Positions 6,535-6,896 of a stretch of DNA of 6,896 nucleotides are shown piece after piece (within the stretch, counting starts at the first letter, position 1; each line of letters begins with the position of its first letter). The DNA is taken from positions 1 to 6,896 of the forward strand of contig QKHF01000325.1 of NCBI GenBank assembly GCA_003250135.1, written 5' to 3'. Source of the stretch: Paracoccaceae bacterium. Its GTDB lineage: Bacteria; Pseudomonadota; Alphaproteobacteria; Rhodobacterales; Rhodobacteraceae. The position numbers were made by a program, and so were the translations under genes. Under the pieces are notes generated by a model that saw only the letters and a program-made list of their open reading frames with translations, had not been told where the DNA came from and made no database searches.

Positions 6535-6661
6535 TAGTGGTCATTGCGGGTTGCGGTCATGTGTCCGGCCTGTTTGCACGGAGCGCATGTCCGTTGGCCC
6601 TGATGAAGTCGGCGCGCCGGGTCCCTATCAGACAGTCGAGCTTTGAAGCCCTGACAGGCCC
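6483..6661. repeat. 10-nt inverted match between IS junction and IS internal hairpin
   Basis: GGGCCTGTCA at 6483-6492 is exactly reverse-complementary to TGACAGGCCC at 6652-6661. The first copy spans the chromosome/element junction; the second is one arm of the internal 11-bp hairpin. It ends abruptly at both sides (mismatch at the next base), as a guide-target match would. Confidence 0.7.
6489..6564 (+). repeat. 9-nt direct repeat between IS end and internal segment
   Basis: GTCATGTGT occurs at 6489-6497, at the proposed terminus of the element, and again at 6556-6564. The flanking bases differ on both sides. Read with the inverted match above, it is a candidate donor-end guide of the element's RNA. 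Confidence 0.65.
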
Positions 6662-6750
6662 ACGGGTTGTTCCGGCTGCGGCCCCTCTTGATCATCATCA
6701 TCCACATTCGCCCTTGCAGGTCTGTGCGGCGGTGGTCGGCCGCCGCAGCT
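6555..6750 (-). ncRNA. Putative bridge/seek RNA of the IS110-family element
   Basis: The non-coding stretch downstream of the transposase stop can fold into a series of hairpins in minus-strand order. First is a perfect 8-bp stem at 6725-6732/6740-6747 with a 7-nt loop, 12 nt after the stop codon. Second is an 11-bp stem with a 2-nt bulge and one G-U pair, formed by 6619-6621 plus 6624-6631 with 6651-6661 around a 19-nt loop. Third is a 5-bp stem at 6578-6582/6590-6594 enclosed by GGCC at 6567-6570/6596-6599. The 5' arm of the second hairpin (6652-6661) matches 10 nt of the chromosome/element junction. A segment after the third hairpin (6556-6564) matches 9 nt of the element end. Guide segments for target first and donor second is the order known for bridge RNAs. 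Ends are guesses, and no promoter was identified; transcription could continue from the transposase gene. Confidence 0.55.
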
Positions 6751-6759
6751 CGGATTGGC

Positions 6760-6896
6760 TCACGCCATTGGCGCAGGCCGGTAGCTCTCGCCGCGCGCCA
6801 GCACCGCCCAGGCGATCCGCGCGGTCTTGTTGGCGACGGCGACGGTGGCGACGCGGGCGGGTTTGCGCTCGAGCAGCGATCTGATCCATGCGCCAG
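6760..6896 (-). CDS. IS110-family transposase, C-terminal fragment (runs off window)
   Basis: The minus-strand frame is open from the window edge to the TGA at 6762-6760 and gives 44 residues. It contains WIRSLLERKPARVATVAVAN followed by KTARIAWAVLARGESY, the conserved C-terminal tail of IS110-family transposases after the Transposase_20 region. These enzymes are DEDD/RuvC-like recombinases with a C-terminal serine. Neither the DEDD part nor the catalytic serine lies in the window, so activity cannot be judged. The gene is cut by the window edge; no frameshift is seen in the visible part. It is transcribed towards the NAGGN genes, opposite to them. Confidence 0.82.
   Translation of the reverse strand, partial: GAWIRSLLERKPARVATVAVANKTARIAWAVLARGESYRPAPMA

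Larger units (their letters stand above)
6490..6896 (-). mobile_element. IS110-family (IS1111-group-like) insertion sequence, 3' end
   Basis: This is the transposase-distal end of an insertion sequence that runs off the right edge. Evidence is the transposase C-terminus at 6760-6896 on the minus strand and about 270 bp of non-coding DNA between its stop and the interrupted acetamidase frame. A long non-coding 3' side is the IS1111-group layout; classic IS110-group elements carry the long non-coding part upstream of the transposase. No long terminal inverted repeat or target duplication can be seen, as expected for this family, whose DEDD recombinases are guided by an RNA. The boundary is put at 6489-6492, where similarity to the acetamidase N-terminus fades and two guide-like matches overlap. 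The exact base is uncertain by several positions. Confidence 0.75.

Noticed and set aside
6691..6702. Four ATC units in a row, possible microsatellite or His-tag-like coding tract
   Set aside because: Only 12 nt, inside the non-coding IS end; too short to call a functional repeat.
6725..6747. Strong 8-bp stem-loop after the transposase stop as an intrinsic terminator
   Set aside because: No T-run follows on the minus strand (the next bases read CAGACCTGC), so it fits a structural element of the IS RNA better than a terminator.
6537..6884. Plus-strand open frame of 115 codons across the IS end
   Set aside because: It runs opposite the transposase C-terminus and the non-coding end; the translation has no recognisable domain.
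1..6896. tRNA, rRNA, CRISPR array or replication origin
   Set aside because: No cloverleaf, rRNA-like stretch, spaced repeat array or iteron cluster was seen on either strand.

Overview
The window is G+C-rich, and its proteins read like those of an alphaproteobacterium, most likely from the Hyphomicrobiales/rhizobial range. That placement is inferred from protein style and gene set; no rRNA is present. The central content is a complete gene set for the osmoprotectant dipeptide N-acetylglutaminylglutamine amide (NAGGN). It is followed by a NYN-LOTUS RNA-binding/nuclease-type gene and then an IS110-family insertion sequence that has cut off an acetamidase/formamidase gene.

Layout. Positions 1-92 hold no gene, only two weak hairpins. 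A MarR-family regulator lies at 93-551 on the minus strand and diverges from the NAGGN operon. The intergenic stretch of about 130 bp is A+T-richer than its surroundings and carries overlapping palindromes that make a good operator candidate. On the plus strand follow the asparagine-synthetase-like NAGGN amidotransferase (680-2455), the two-domain GNAT/ATP-grasp N-acetylglutaminylglutamine synthetase (2458-4239) and the NAGGN-system M42 metallopeptidase (4236-5432). These three are packed with a 2-nt gap and a 4-nt overlap, and they use GTG, GTG and TTG starts. The NYN-LOTUS gene (5468-6265) starts 35 nt later with no visible terminator between. An acetamidase/formamidase N-terminus (from 6289) is broken near 6490.

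How the genes fit together. From family knowledge, Ngg acetylates glutamine and ligates a second glutamine with ATP. The AsnO-like enzyme then amidates the free C-terminal carboxylate using glutamine as nitrogen donor. The M42 peptidase may trim or recycle the product. The MarR protein is the obvious local candidate regulator. The broken amidase gene next door could have acted on an amide, but that is speculation.

Right end. The minus-strand frame from the window edge to 6760 is the C-terminus of an IS110-family transposase. The roughly 270 bp beyond it form the 3' non-coding end typical of the IS1111 group and can fold into several hairpins. Two short segments of this region match the element/chromosome junction. 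A 10-nt inverted match (6483-6492 with 6652-6661) covers chromosome flank plus end, and a 9-nt direct match (6489-6497 with 6556-6564) covers the element end. Read as a minus-strand RNA, one segment has the sense of the junction top strand and the other is antisense to it. This is the arrangement expected of the target and donor guides of a bridge/seek RNA. It is the most interesting signal in the window.
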